Below are positions 42,191-50,575 of a stretch of 55,707 nt of DNA, piece by piece (position 1 is the stretch's first letter; the number at the start of each line of letters is the position of its first letter). This DNA is from an uncultured Acetobacteraceae bacterium (GTDB taxonomy: Bacteria > Pseudomonadota > Alphaproteobacteria > Acetobacterales > Acetobacteraceae), in NCBI GenBank assembly GCA_903895595.1, contig CAITUP010000100.1:1-55707 (forward strand), read 5' to 3'. The notes beneath the pieces are model-generated. The model did not search any database. It had not been told where the DNA came from and saw nothing but the letters and a program-made list of their open reading frames with translations. The position numbers and the translations under genes were made by a program.

Positions 42191-43577
42191 TATCCTGATC
42201 GTCGACGATGAGCCGGATATCCGGCTGTTGATCGAGGGCATCCTCAACGATGAGGGTTACGAGACCCGTGTCGCGGGGGACTCCGATGGGGCGCTGGCGG
42301 CGTTTCGCACCCGCCGGCCGTCGCTGGTGATTTTGGACGTTTGGCTGCAAGGCTCCCGCCTCGACGGGCTGGGGCTGCTGAACCATTTCCATAGCGAGGA
42401 ACCGGCGGTTCCCGTCGTGCTGATCTCCGGCCATGGGACGATCGAGATCGCGGTGGGCGCGATCCAGCAGGGCGCTTACGACTTTATCGAGAAACCGTTC
42501 CAGTCCGACCGCCTGCTGTTGGTGATCCGCCGCGCGCTGGAGGCGGCCGCGTTGGCGCGGGAGAATGCGGAGCTGCGGCTGCGCGCCGGGCCGGAAGCGA
42601 CGCTGACCGGCGAGTCAGCCGCTACGACCCAGCTGCGCGGTTCGGTCGAGCGTGTGGCTCCCACGGGGTCCCGCGTGCTGATCCAGGGGCCGGCCGGGTC
42701 GGGCAAGGATGTGGTTGCTCGTATGATCCATATGCGGTCGCGCCGAGCGGACGGGCCATTCGTGGCGCTGAATTGCGCGACGCTGAACCCGTCCCGGTTC
42801 GAGGAAGAACTGTTCGGCACCGAAGCCGGGCCGGACGCGGTGACGCATCCTCGGCGGGCGGGGGTGCTGGAACGGGCGCATGGCGGCACGCTGTTTCTGG
42901 ACGAAGTGTCCGACATGCCGCTGGAAACCCAGGGCAAGATCGTGCGCGCCTTGCAGGACCAGACCTTCGAGCGGTTGGGCGGGTCCGCTCGGGTGAAGGT
43001 CGATGTGCGGGTGCTGTCGGCCACCAACAAGGACCTTCAGGCCGAGATCGCCGCGGGGCGGTTCCGGGAGGATTTGTTCTACCGGTTAAGCGTGGTGCCG
43101 GTGAAAGTGCCGTCGTTGAAGGAACGGCGGGAAGACGTTCCGGGTTTGGCGCGCTACTTCATCGCCCGGTCGGCTGAAAGCTCGGGGATGCCGGAGCGCG
43201 AATTGTCCGCCGACGCCATCGCCGCTCTGCAGGCCTACGACTGGCCAGGGAATGTGCGGCAGCTGCGCAACGTGATGGACTGGCTGCTGATCATGGCGCC
43301 GGGTGGGACGTCGGACGCGATCCGCGCGGACATGCTGCCGCCGGAGATCGGGTCTCGGGCGCCGGTGCAGCTGAATGTCGATCCTGGCGCGGACGTGATG
43401 GCGCTGCCGTTGCGGGAGGCGCGGGATCTGTTCGAGACGCAGTATTTGCAGGCGCAGCTGGTTCGGTTCGGGGGTAATATTTCCCGGACGGCGCAGTTCG
43501 TGGGAATGGAACGCAGCGCGCTGCACCGGAAGTTGAAACAGTTGGGCGTGCATTCGGACGAGAAAATCGCGGGGTAG
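42180..43577 (+). CDS. ntrX: Response regulator NtrX lacking the GAFTGA loop
   Basis: The protein has 465 residues from ATG 42180. The receiver domain is normal (ILIVDDEPDIRLLIEG; phospho-Asp in VILDVWLQGSRLDG). The AAA+ domain keeps Walker A GPAGSGKDV and Walker [13 protein letters not shown]. The sigma-54-contacting GAFTGA loop is replaced by GTEAGPDAVTHPRRAG. The Fis-type C-terminus is present (TAQFVGMERSALHRKL). It can therefore bind DNA and be phosphorylated, but probably does not remodel sigma-54 polymerase in the usual way. In many alphaproteobacteria hfq follows ntrX; here it does not. Confidence 0.92.
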   Translation: MAHDILIVDDEPDIRLLIEGILNDEGYETRVAGDSDGALAAFRTRRPSLVILDVWLQGSRLDGLGLLNHFHSEEPAVPVVLISGHGTIEIAVGAIQQGAYDFIEKPFQSDRLLLVIRRALEAAALARENAELRLRAGPEATLTGESAATTQLRGSVERVAPTGSRVLIQGPAGSGKDVVARMIHMRSRRADGPFVALNCATLNPSRFEEELFGTEAGPDAVTHPRRAGVLERAHGGTLFLDEVSDMPLETQGKIVRALQDQTFERLGGSARVKVDVRVLSATNKDLQAEIAAGRFREDLFYRLSVVPVKVPSLKERREDVPGLARYFIARSAESSGMPERELSADAIAALQAYDWPGNVRQLRNVMDWLLIMAPGGTSDAIRADMLPPEIGSRAPVQLNVDPGADVMALPLREARDLFETQYLQAQLVRFGGNISRTAQFVGMERSALHRKLKQLGVHSDEKIAG

Positions 43578-43583
43578 GGGCAC

Positions 43584-44879
43584 ATGCAGAACGATCGCTA
43601 CGGGTTAACGCTTTCCACGCAATCCGCCGAGGCGGCCGCGGCGTATCGCGACGGCGCCGAACGTTTGCTGACCCTGTATCCAGGGGCGCCGGAGGCGTTC
43701 GACCGCGCCATCGCGGCCGATCCCGGTTTTGCTCTGGCCCATGCCGGGAAGGCGCGGGCGGAGGCGATGCGGTTCGACACGCCGGCCGCTCGCGCCGCCA
43801 TCGCGGTTGCGCAAACTTCGGTATCGGGCGCGACGGAGCGGGAGGCCAGCCATATCGGGTTCTTCGGCCTGATGTTGAGCGGCCAATCCGCCGCCGCGCT
43901 GGACGCGCTCTACACCCATCTGAAAGCCTGGCCGCTCGATGCGTTGGTTTACAGCACATCGTCCAGCCCGCTCGGCTTGATCGGCACGTCGGGGCGGGCG
44001 GGGTTGAAGCAGGAGCAACTGGCGCTGGCGGAGGCTTTGGCCCCGCATTACGGCGACGATTGGTGGTTCCTGCCAAACCATGCGTTTGCTTTGGCCGAAA
44101 CCGGGCAGCACGTGTCCGCTCGGGCGAAGGTGGAACGTTCCATGGCCGAACATGCGGCCAATGCGGTGGGTGCGCATACGCTGGCGCATATTTGTTACGA
44201 GGACGGGCATCAAACCGAAGCCCGCGCCTTTATCGCCGATTGGCTGCCGTCTTATCCACGCGCGGGATTATTGCACGGGCATATCAGCTGGCATGGCGCG
44301 CTGTGCGCGTTGCAGCAGGGCGATGCGGATGCGGCGTTCGCGGTCTATCGGGAGACGGTTGCTCCGGGCGCCAGCGTCATGCCGCCGTTCTTTACGGTAA
44401 TGGATGGATCGGCTTTTCTTTGGCGCGCGGAACTCGCCGGGTATACCGTGCCGGATGGGGAATGGGATCGGATGCGCGATTTCGCGGAACGGCATTTTCC
44501 GAACCCAGGCATGGCCTTCGCCGACTGGCACATCGCGATGGCCGAGGCCGCCGGCGGTACGCCCGATGCTCTGGCGGACCGTGTGGTTCGGATGGAGGCT
44601 TTGGCCGAGGCCGGCCGCTATCCTTCCGGCCCCGTCGTGCCGGCGATGGCGCGGGCATTCGCGGCGTTTCGGTCCGGGGATTATAACGCAGCCATCGCGG
44701 CGATTGAGCCCGTGATGGCCGAACGGGATCGTGCCGCGGGGAGTTTGGCGCAGACGGATTTGTTCGAATTTACATTGTTGCGCGCGTATTTGGCCGCCGG
44801 CCGCCGCGACGACGCCGCAAACCTGATCGCCGCTCGGCGGCCCGGGCCGGTGGGGATTCCGGTGGCGGGGGTGCATTGA
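43584..44879 (+). CDS. Tetratricopeptide-repeat protein (TTC38-like)
   Basis: This 431-residue, all-helical soluble protein has repeated A/L-rich helix pairs: GAPEAFDRAIAADPGFALAH, HAFALAETGQHVSARAKVER, HTLAHICYEDGHQTEARAFI and FAAFRSGDYNAAIAAIEPVM. The HISWHGALCALQQGDADAAF block and overall length match TTC38-type TPR proteins. It has no signal peptide or catalytic motif. It begins 6 nt after ntrX on the same strand, so it may be co-transcribed with it. Partner unknown. Confidence 0.8.
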   Translation: MQNDRYGLTLSTQSAEAAAAYRDGAERLLTLYPGAPEAFDRAIAADPGFALAHAGKARAEAMRFDTPAARAAIAVAQTSVSGATEREASHIGFFGLMLSGQSAAALDALYTHLKAWPLDALVYSTSSSPLGLIGTSGRAGLKQEQLALAEALAPHYGDDWWFLPNHAFALAETGQHVSARAKVERSMAEHAANAVGAHTLAHICYEDGHQTEARAFIADWLPSYPRAGLLHGHISWHGALCALQQGDADAAFAVYRETVAPGASVMPPFFTVMDGSAFLWRAELAGYTVPDGEWDRMRDFAERHFPNPGMAFADWHIAMAEAAGGTPDALADRVVRMEALAEAGRYPSGPVVPAMARAFAAFRSGDYNAAIAAIEPVMAERDRAAGSLAQTDLFEFTLLRAYLAAGRRDDAANLIAARRPGPVGIPVAGVH

Positions 44880-45055
44880 GGGGTTTGTAACCGGGCCGGT
44901 GGTCCATGAAACCCCCACCCCTCGTTGCAGTCCCGTCCCCCACGCGTTAGGGGCCGTTTACAATGACGGCGGTGTTCGGCGAATTCGATGTGCCGAAACT
45001 CGGCATTGCAGACGAAAGGGCATCCTGACATGAGCCTGCCACGAAGCCGATCGGA

Positions 45056-45088
45056 AAGCCGGATGCGGGAAATCCGCACGTCGGGTTC
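45056..45088 (+). ncRNA. Decayed group II intron domain V
   Basis: The stretch starting AAGCCGGATGCGGGAAATCC and ending GCACGTCGGGTTC matches the form of bacterial group II intron domain V. The catalytic AGC triad (45057-45059) and a GAAA tetraloop closed by TGCGG/TCCGCA are kept. Two stem positions are no longer paired (A56-C88 and G61-G83), so it is probably inactive. No reverse transcriptase or other intron domains are recognisable, leaving a 3' fragment. In the +3 reading frame it gives SRMREIRTSGS, a peptide often seen in misannotated proteins. The region 44880-45107 contains nothing else I can name. Confidence 0.6.
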
Positions 45089-45107
45089 GGTGGGCGGGCA
45101 GGCCGTG

Positions 45108-45788
45108 ATGTCGGAAGGCTCCCGCGTCGCTGTTTATTACGCGCCCAAGGCCGCGGATCCGCTGACCGCCGCCAGCGCCGTTTGGCTGGGCCGCGATCCC
45201 GTCACGAACGCGTCCGTTCCGCAGCCGGACCTGCCCGATATCGCCGCCATTACCGACGATGCCCGCATGTACGGGTTCCATGCCACCTTGAAGCCGCCGA
45301 TGCGCCTCGCCCCCGGTAAAACCTGGGACGAATTGCTCGGCGTCGCGCGGTCTTTGGCGCGCACGCTGCAACCCTTCGATCTGCCGCCCGTCGCCGTCAT
45401 GGACCTGCACGGCTTCCTGGCACTGCGGGAAACCCGCGCGTCGGCGGACCTGCAAAACCTCGCCGATGCCTGCGTTGAACATCTTGACCCATTCCGGGCC
45501 CCGCCACCGGAAGAGGAACTCGCCCGCCGCCGCCGGAGCCCGTTAACCCCGGAACAGGACGCGATGCTGGTCCGCTGGGGCTATCCCTACGTGTTCGGCA
45601 ATTGGTTCTTCCACATGACCCTGACCCGCCGCCTGACATCGAAAGAGCGCGCGATCTACAAACCCGCGGCCGAGGCCCATTTCGCCGAAGCTGTGAAACA
45701 TCCCCGACGCGTCACCGACATTTGCCTCTACATCCAACCTTCCCCTGGCGCGGCCTTCACAATCGCGGAACGTCTGCCGCTCGGGTAA
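45108..45788 (+). CDS. DUF1045 protein (2H phosphoesterase fold, phosphonate-associated)
   Basis: The protein has 226 residues from ATG 45108 (SEGSRVAVYYAPKAADPL). I reject the longer frame from 45030 because it translates the intron remnant. Two H-x-T motifs define the 2H phosphoesterase site: YGFHATLKPPMRL and FHMTLTRRL. DUF1045 genes usually stand beside phnN in C-P lyase clusters, and here phnN is encoded convergently with a 32-nt overlap. No phnG-M or transporter genes are in the window. The probable substrate is a cyclic or linear phosphoester of ribose. Confidence 0.85.
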   Translation: MSEGSRVAVYYAPKAADPLTAASAVWLGRDPVTNASVPQPDLPDIAAITDDARMYGFHATLKPPMRLAPGKTWDELLGVARSLARTLQPFDLPPVAVMDLHGFLALRETRASADLQNLADACVEHLDPFRAPPPEEELARRRRSPLTPEQDAMLVRWGYPYVFGNWFFHMTLTRRLTSKERAIYKPAAEAHFAEAVKHPRRVTDICLYIQPSPGAAFTIAERLPLG

Positions 45789-46278
45789 CCGCGGCGACGA
45801 ACCGAGCGACGCCTTCCTCGACCGATCCGTCGTTCATCACCTGGATCGTACCCACGGCCACCGGCACCGACCGCGCCAACCGCGCGGCCACATCCGCCGC
45901 CGTCTCCCGCCCGCGCGCGGCCAAGCGGGTCGCCAGGACTTCCGGTGGCGCCGTCACCTCCACGACGCGGGCGCCGAACCGCGCGACCGCATCGGCGATA
46001 ACCCCGCGCGAGACATTGGCGATCACCAACCGGCCAGCGGCCAGATCGTCCACGATATCGGCGGGGATGCCATAGCGCAGACCGTGCGCTTCCCACTGCA
46101 ATGCAAACGCGCGCTGGGAAAATTCGGCGTCGGTCACGGCGTCATGATCCTCGCCGCCCGCCGCCGCCGGCCGCGTAATAACCCGCCGCACGAACCGCGC
46201 CGCCGGCAGCGCCCGCCGAGCGCCGGCCAGCAACGTATCTTTCCCCGCGCCGCTCGGACCTACCACCAGCACCAACAT
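45757..46278 (-). CDS. phnN: Ribose 1,5-bisphosphate phosphokinase PhnN
   Basis: The protein has 173 residues from ATG 46276-46278, with GAGG 6 nt upstream. The P-loop is VVGPSGAGKDTLL at the N-terminus. RFVRRVITRPAAAGGEDHDA is the guanylate-kinase-like nucleobase region that marks PhnN, and FALQWEAHGLRYGIP follows. It makes 5-phosphoribosyl diphosphate from ribose 1,5-bisphosphate at the end of the C-P lyase pathway. The pathway itself is not in this window, so the enzyme either serves a cluster elsewhere or salvages phosphoribosyl compounds. Confidence 0.88.
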   Translation of the reverse strand: MLVLVVGPSGAGKDTLLAGARRALPAARFVRRVITRPAAAGGEDHDAVTDAEFSQRAFALQWEAHGLRYGIPADIVDDLAAGRLVIANVSRGVIADAVARFGARVVEVTAPPEVLATRLAARGRETAADVAARLARSVPVAVGTIQVMNDGSVEEGVARFVAAVTRAADVPRL

Positions 46279-46348
46279 CGCCCACCTCATTGACGCGCCG
46301 CACCCTGGCGTTAGCTTGCGCGCGCCGCAACCCGAGGAGCGCCCGAAA

Positions 46349-48121
46349 ATGTTCACCACCCGCCCGGAAATCGCAGGCACGTTCGGCGTGGTCGCCTCCA
46401 CGCATTGGCTGGCCAGTCAGGTCGGCATGGCGGTGCTGGAACGCGGCGGCAACGCCTTCGACGCCGCCACAGCCGCTGCCTTCACCCTGCACGTGGCGGA
46501 GCCGCATCTGAACGGTCCCGGCGGCGATGCCCCTATCATTCTGCACGATGCCAAGACCGGCACGCAGAAGGTGATTTGCGGGCAAGGCCCGTCGCCTCAG
46601 GCGGCGACACTCCGGAAATTCAAGGACATCGGCATCGACCTGATCCCCGGCACCGGATTGTTGGCGGCGGTGGTGCCGGGCGCGTTCGACGCCTGGTGCC
46701 GGTTGCTGCGCGACTGGGGCACCTGGGAACTGGCCGATGTAATGGAATACGCCATCGGCTACGCCAAGAACGGCGTGCATCTGGTCGCGCGCGCCTGTGC
46801 AACGATCAATGGCGTGAAGCCGCTGTTCGAGCAGGCTTGGCCGACATCGGCCGAAGTGTTCCTTCCCGGCGGGAAAGTCCCGGTGCCCGGCGCGCTGTTC
46901 CGCCGCCCGGCTTTGGCGGCGCTGTACGAACGCGTCTGCAAGGAAGCGGTCGGCGACAACCGGGAGTCTCGGATCGAGGCCGCTCGGGATTTCTGGTATA
47001 AAGGTTTCGTCGCAGAATCGGTCGAAAAATTCTTCGCCACCCAGGACATCCTGGACGCGTCCGGCCGCAAGAACCGAGGCCTTCTTAATGCCGACGATTT
47101 CGCTCGCTGGTCGGCCGGGGTCGAAGACCCGCTTACATACGACTACCAAGGGCATACCATTCTGAAATGCGGCCCATGGAGCCAAGGCCCCGTCCTGCTG
47201 CAAACGCTGGCGCTGCTGAAAGGCTTCGATATTGGCGCGATGGACCCGATGGGCGCGGCGTTCGTGCATACGGTGATCGAGGCGCAGAAGCTCGCTTACG
47301 CCGACCGGGAGGCGTTCTACGGCGACCCCGATTTCGTCGAAGTCCCCATGCAGCAGTTGCTGTCCGACGCCTACAACGACGAGCGCCGCAAGCTGATCGG
47401 GCGCGAGGCGTCGCTGGATCTGCGCCCCGGCGACATTCCCGGTTTCTCCAACTGGGTCGACCATAATGCGGCCGAACGGGCGTCCTTGATCGCGGCCGGA
47501 ACAGGGGAGCCGACGGTCTCGCAGCTCGGCGTCAGCAGCGGCGACACCTGCCATGTCGATGTGATCGACAAACACGGCAACATGGTCAGCGCCACGCCGT
47601 CGGCGGGGTGGCTGCAATCCTCGCCGGCGATCCCGGAGCTTGGGTTCCCGATGGGATCGCGCGGGCAAATGTTCTGGTTGAAGGAGGGGCTGCCGAACAG
47701 TCTGGCGCCCGGCAAGCGGCCGCGCACGACACTGTCCCCCAGCTTCGCACTGCGCGACGGCAAGCCCTGGATGGCGTTCGGCACGCCGGGCGGGGAGCAG
47801 CAGGACCAGTGGTCGCTCACGTTCCTGCTGCGGATGATCCACCACAAGATGGGGATACAGGAGGCGATCGACGCGCCGTCCTTCCACTCCGAACACTGGC
47901 CGTCCAGCTTCTGGCCGCGGTCCGCGAAGCCCGGCAAGCTGGTGCTGGAGGGGCGTTACCCGAATTCGATCCTGTACGAACTCAAGGCCCGCGACCACAA
48001 GGCCGAAAAGGGCGAGGACTGGAGCGAAGGGCGCCTGTCGGGCGCGCGTATCGAACCGGATGGCCAGATGTATGCCGGCGCCAATCCGCGCGGCATGCAG
48101 GGCTACGCGGTCGGACGCTGA
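46349..48121 (+). CDS. Gamma-glutamyltransferase family protein
   Basis: The protein is about 590 residues from ATG 46349, without an evident signal peptide (MFTTRPEIAGTFGVVASTHW). Typical Ntn-hydrolase proenzyme features are GMAVLERGGNAFDAATAAAF, NGPGGDAPII and the processing/nucleophile Thr in GDTCHVDVIDKHGNMVSATP. GKRPRTTLSPSFALRDGKPW, FGTPGGEQQDQW and LEGRYP come later. Members cleave glutathione or gamma-glutamyl amides; cytoplasmic forms act in xenobiotic breakdown. The stop overlaps the next start (TGATG). Confidence 0.88.
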   Translation: MFTTRPEIAGTFGVVASTHWLASQVGMAVLERGGNAFDAATAAAFTLHVAEPHLNGPGGDAPIILHDAKTGTQKVICGQGPSPQAATLRKFKDIGIDLIPGTGLLAAVVPGAFDAWCRLLRDWGTWELADVMEYAIGYAKNGVHLVARACATINGVKPLFEQAWPTSAEVFLPGGKVPVPGALFRRPALAALYERVCKEAVGDNRESRIEAARDFWYKGFVAESVEKFFATQDILDASGRKNRGLLNADDFARWSAGVEDPLTYDYQGHTILKCGPWSQGPVLLQTLALLKGFDIGAMDPMGAAFVHTVIEAQKLAYADREAFYGDPDFVEVPMQQLLSDAYNDERRKLIGREASLDLRPGDIPGFSNWVDHNAAERASLIAAGTGEPTVSQLGVSSGDTCHVDVIDKHGNMVSATPSAGWLQSSPAIPELGFPMGSRGQMFWLKEGLPNSLAPGKRPRTTLSPSFALRDGKPWMAFGTPGGEQQDQWSLTFLLRMIHHKMGIQEAIDAPSFHSEHWPSSFWPRSAKPGKLVLEGRYPNSILYELKARDHKAEKGEDWSEGRLSGARIEPDGQMYAGANPRGMQGYAVGR

Positions 48122-48972
48122 TGCGGTCGCTGGTGCAGCCAGGACCGGTGCATCCGGTTCGGATCGACAGTTTTACCGGCGAGCCGGAGCCGCTGCGCTT
48201 CGTGTTGCGGCCGGGTCTGTCGTTGCATGAGGCACTGACCGGCCCCTTGGTCGCGGCCGGGTTCCAAAGCGCCACGCTGACGCTGTGCGGCGGGGCGTTG
48301 AACCCGTTCCGCTACGTGATGCCGGGTCCTGCCGACGATGCGTCGCATGTCGCCTATTTCACCGCCCCGCGCGCGCCGGTCGGCGTGACATGGATCGAGC
48401 AGGCCAACACCACCTTCGGTTGGGCAGACGGCAAGCCGTTTCTGCACACGCATGCTGCGTGGATCGAGCCTGACGGAACCCGCCGAGGCGGACATATTCT
48501 GAACGCGGATAGTTACGTGTGTGCCGGTGCCGTGGTGGAAGCCTGGGGTTTCACCGATATCCGCGTCGCCACCGCCTTCGATCCCGAGACGAATTTTACG
48601 TTGTTTCAACCGAGCGGCGGCACGCCGACCGGGAGTGCCGTGTTCGCTCGGGTTAAGCCGAACGAGGACATTGGGCTGGCCGTTGAAGCCGTCGCGGCGG
48701 CACACGGTATGCGCGATGCCGAGGTGCGCGGCAGCCTCGGCAGCCTGATCGGTGCGCGGTTTACCGATGGTTCCGGCGTGGACGACCGCGCGACCGAGGT
48801 GCTGGTTCGCGGCGGCGCGGTGCGGAACGGGGTCGCGACGCTCGATCTGCTGGTGGTGGACATGATGGGGCGAGTGCACGACGGCGCACTCGTTCGCGGC
48901 GACAACCCGGTCTGTATCACATTCGATTTCGTATTGACCCGGGCAGGCGAGTCACATTCCCGTGCTGCTTGA
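48121..48972 (+). CDS. PPC (DUF296) domain protein, apparently two tandem domains
   Basis: The protein has 283 residues from ATG 48121. The first half has the PPC fold: LRFVLRPGLSLHEAL, LTLCGGALNPFRYV and the metal-site pattern HTHAAWIEPDGTRRGGHIL. The second half repeats the theme (AEVRGSLGSLIGARF, EVLVRGGAVRNGV, GRVHDGALVRGDNPVCITFD). Bacterial PPC proteins are trimers of unknown chemistry and some bind nucleotides or metals. It is coupled to the gamma-glutamyltransferase, suggesting a shared pathway. Confidence 0.8.
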   Translation: MRSLVQPGPVHPVRIDSFTGEPEPLRFVLRPGLSLHEALTGPLVAAGFQSATLTLCGGALNPFRYVMPGPADDASHVAYFTAPRAPVGVTWIEQANTTFGWADGKPFLHTHAAWIEPDGTRRGGHILNADSYVCAGAVVEAWGFTDIRVATAFDPETNFTLFQPSGGTPTGSAVFARVKPNEDIGLAVEAVAAAHGMRDAEVRGSLGSLIGARFTDGSGVDDRATEVLVRGGAVRNGVATLDLLVVDMMGRVHDGALVRGDNPVCITFDFVLTRAGESHSRAA

Positions 48973-48997
48973 CACCATTTTTGTGGAACACTAGCCT
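48969..48997 (+). promoter_or_regulatory. Probable sigma-70-type promoter for the metallophosphoesterase-CHAT operon
   Basis: A perfect -35 box TTGACA at 48969-48974 overlaps the stop of the PPC gene. It is followed after 17 bp by TAGCCT at 48992-48997, a moderate -10. The metallophosphoesterase ATG is at 49069. The AT-rich spacer contrasts with the GC-rich genes either side. Confidence 0.45.
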
Positions 48998-49068
48998 GAT
49001 TATCCGACTGCCGACGTGCGGGTCATCCGCACAACAAAACAAGGCCATGCAGGGGATAAGGCGCGAGA

Positions 49069-50562
49069 ATGACGCTTCCGGTCAACGACTATGACGAATT
49101 GCACGTCATCTCCGACCTGCATCTGGGCGGGCGGCCGGGCTTTCAGATATTCGGTTCGACCGGCGAACTCGCCTGGTTGATCGATTACCTTCGTCAATGT
49201 CCGGCGGATCGGCGTATCGCGCTGCTGATCAACGGCGACTTCGTCGATTTCCTGGCGCAGTCGCCCGCGCTGCCGTTCGACCCGGAAGGTGCCATCGATA
49301 AGCTGACGGCGATCGCGAACGATGACACGTTTCGGCCCATCTTCGACGCGCTGCGACGCTTCGCCGGGCAGGACAACCGCTATCTGGTCGTCAATCTGGG
49401 CAACCACGATCTGGAGCTGGCGCTGCCGTGGGTGCGGGAAGCAATCGTGAATTTGCTGTCCGGCGGCAATCCCGCGGCGCGCGGGCGGATCACGCTGGCG
49501 ACCGACGGTGCGGGCATTGCCCTGCGGATCGGATCGTCCCGCGTGTTGTGTGTTCATGGCAACGAAGTCGATACCTGGAATGTCGCCGACCATGAACAAA
49601 TTCGTCGCATTGGGCGGGATTACACGCAGGGGCGTCCGGTGGAGGAATGGGTGCCGAACAGCGGCAGCCAACTGGTTGCCGAGGTGATGAACCCCATCAA
49701 AAAAGATTATCCGTTTATCGACCTTCTGAAACCCGAGCTGCCTGCCGTCTTCCCGACCTTGATCGCGCTCAAACCTTCGGTGGTTGGCCAATTGGCTAAG
49801 CTGGGACCGACCGTCACGCGGCTCGCCTGGGATAGCGTACGCCGAGCGACCGGGTTTCTCGACGCCGATCCGCTCGCGGGGACGCCGGATGCGGCTTCGC
49901 AGGCCGCGGCACCCGTGGCAGGTGGCCCCAGTTTGCGGGTGCTGCGTCAGCAACGGCTGGATTTAGCCCGCGATTTGCTGGACCGTACCGAAAACCATTG
50001 GCGCGACGATTCGACCCCATTCGATCTGGTGACGGCCGATCAACGTGGGGAATATGTCGGGATTTTGGGCGCCATCGGAAAATTGGTGACAGGTCAGGGC
50101 ACGCAGGAGGCACTGCGCGACGCGCTCGACGGTTTGGACGACGACCGGACCTTTGCGTCGGACGAGGAAGATGGCACGTACCGCGACCTCGATCAAATGA
50201 TTGGAAGCGAGATCGACTTTCTCATCGCCGGCCATACTCATTTGGAACGTGCGCTTAAGCGCCGGCGCGGTCGCGGTTACTATTTCAACAGCGGTACTTG
50301 GGCGAGGCTGATTCAGATACCGGCGGAATTACGTCGCGATGCCGCTAAATTCGCGGAGCTTTTCGAACGTATGAAGGCAGGCACCATGGCGGCACTGGAT
50401 GGCATACCGCCGCAACAAAGCGTAACGTTACGGAGAAATTCCGTCGTGTCGGTGTGGCGGGAGGGCGGATCGACCACCGCCGAACTGCGCCGGGTGGCCG
50501 CGGCAGCGGGCGGCGCTTTCGCGCTACAGCCCGTTGCCGGCACGCGATATTCGTTAACCTGA
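49069..50562 (+). CDS. Metallophosphoesterase paired with a CHAT protease
   Basis: This 497-residue calcineurin-like enzyme has all five metal blocks: ISDLHLGG (about 14-21), INGDFVDFLA, VNLGNHDLELALP, CVHGNEVDTWN and IAGHTHLERALKR. A large insertion of about 220 residues separates the last two blocks and includes a helical, charged part (LRVLRQQRLDLARDLLDRTE). The insertion could be a regulatory or partner-binding domain. The C-terminal 90 residues are also extra. The gene is 13 nt upstream of the CHAT start at 50576. The substrate may be a nucleotide, nucleic acid or phosphoprotein; the pairing suggests a cell-death or defence module. Confidence 0.85.
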   Translation: MTLPVNDYDELHVISDLHLGGRPGFQIFGSTGELAWLIDYLRQCPADRRIALLINGDFVDFLAQSPALPFDPEGAIDKLTAIANDDTFRPIFDALRRFAGQDNRYLVVNLGNHDLELALPWVREAIVNLLSGGNPAARGRITLATDGAGIALRIGSSRVLCVHGNEVDTWNVADHEQIRRIGRDYTQGRPVEEWVPNSGSQLVAEVMNPIKKDYPFIDLLKPELPAVFPTLIALKPSVVGQLAKLGPTVTRLAWDSVRRATGFLDADPLAGTPDAASQAAAPVAGGPSLRVLRQQRLDLARDLLDRTENHWRDDSTPFDLVTADQRGEYVGILGAIGKLVTGQGTQEALRDALDGLDDDRTFASDEEDGTYRDLDQMIGSEIDFLIAGHTHLERALKRRRGRGYYFNSGTWARLIQIPAELRRDAAKFAELFERMKAGTMAALDGIPPQQSVTLRRNSVVSVWREGGSTTAELRRVAAAAGGAFALQPVAGTRYSLT

Positions 50563-50575
50563 CGGGGGAATGGCC

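Noticed and set aside
45030-45107. A 26-codon N-terminal extension of the DUF1045 protein
   Set aside because: It reads through a group II intron domain V relic; family homology begins at the ATG at 45108.
46142-47998. A 618-codon minus-strand open frame opposite gamma-glutamyltransferase
   Set aside because: Antisense shadow; the plus-strand product has all family motifs.
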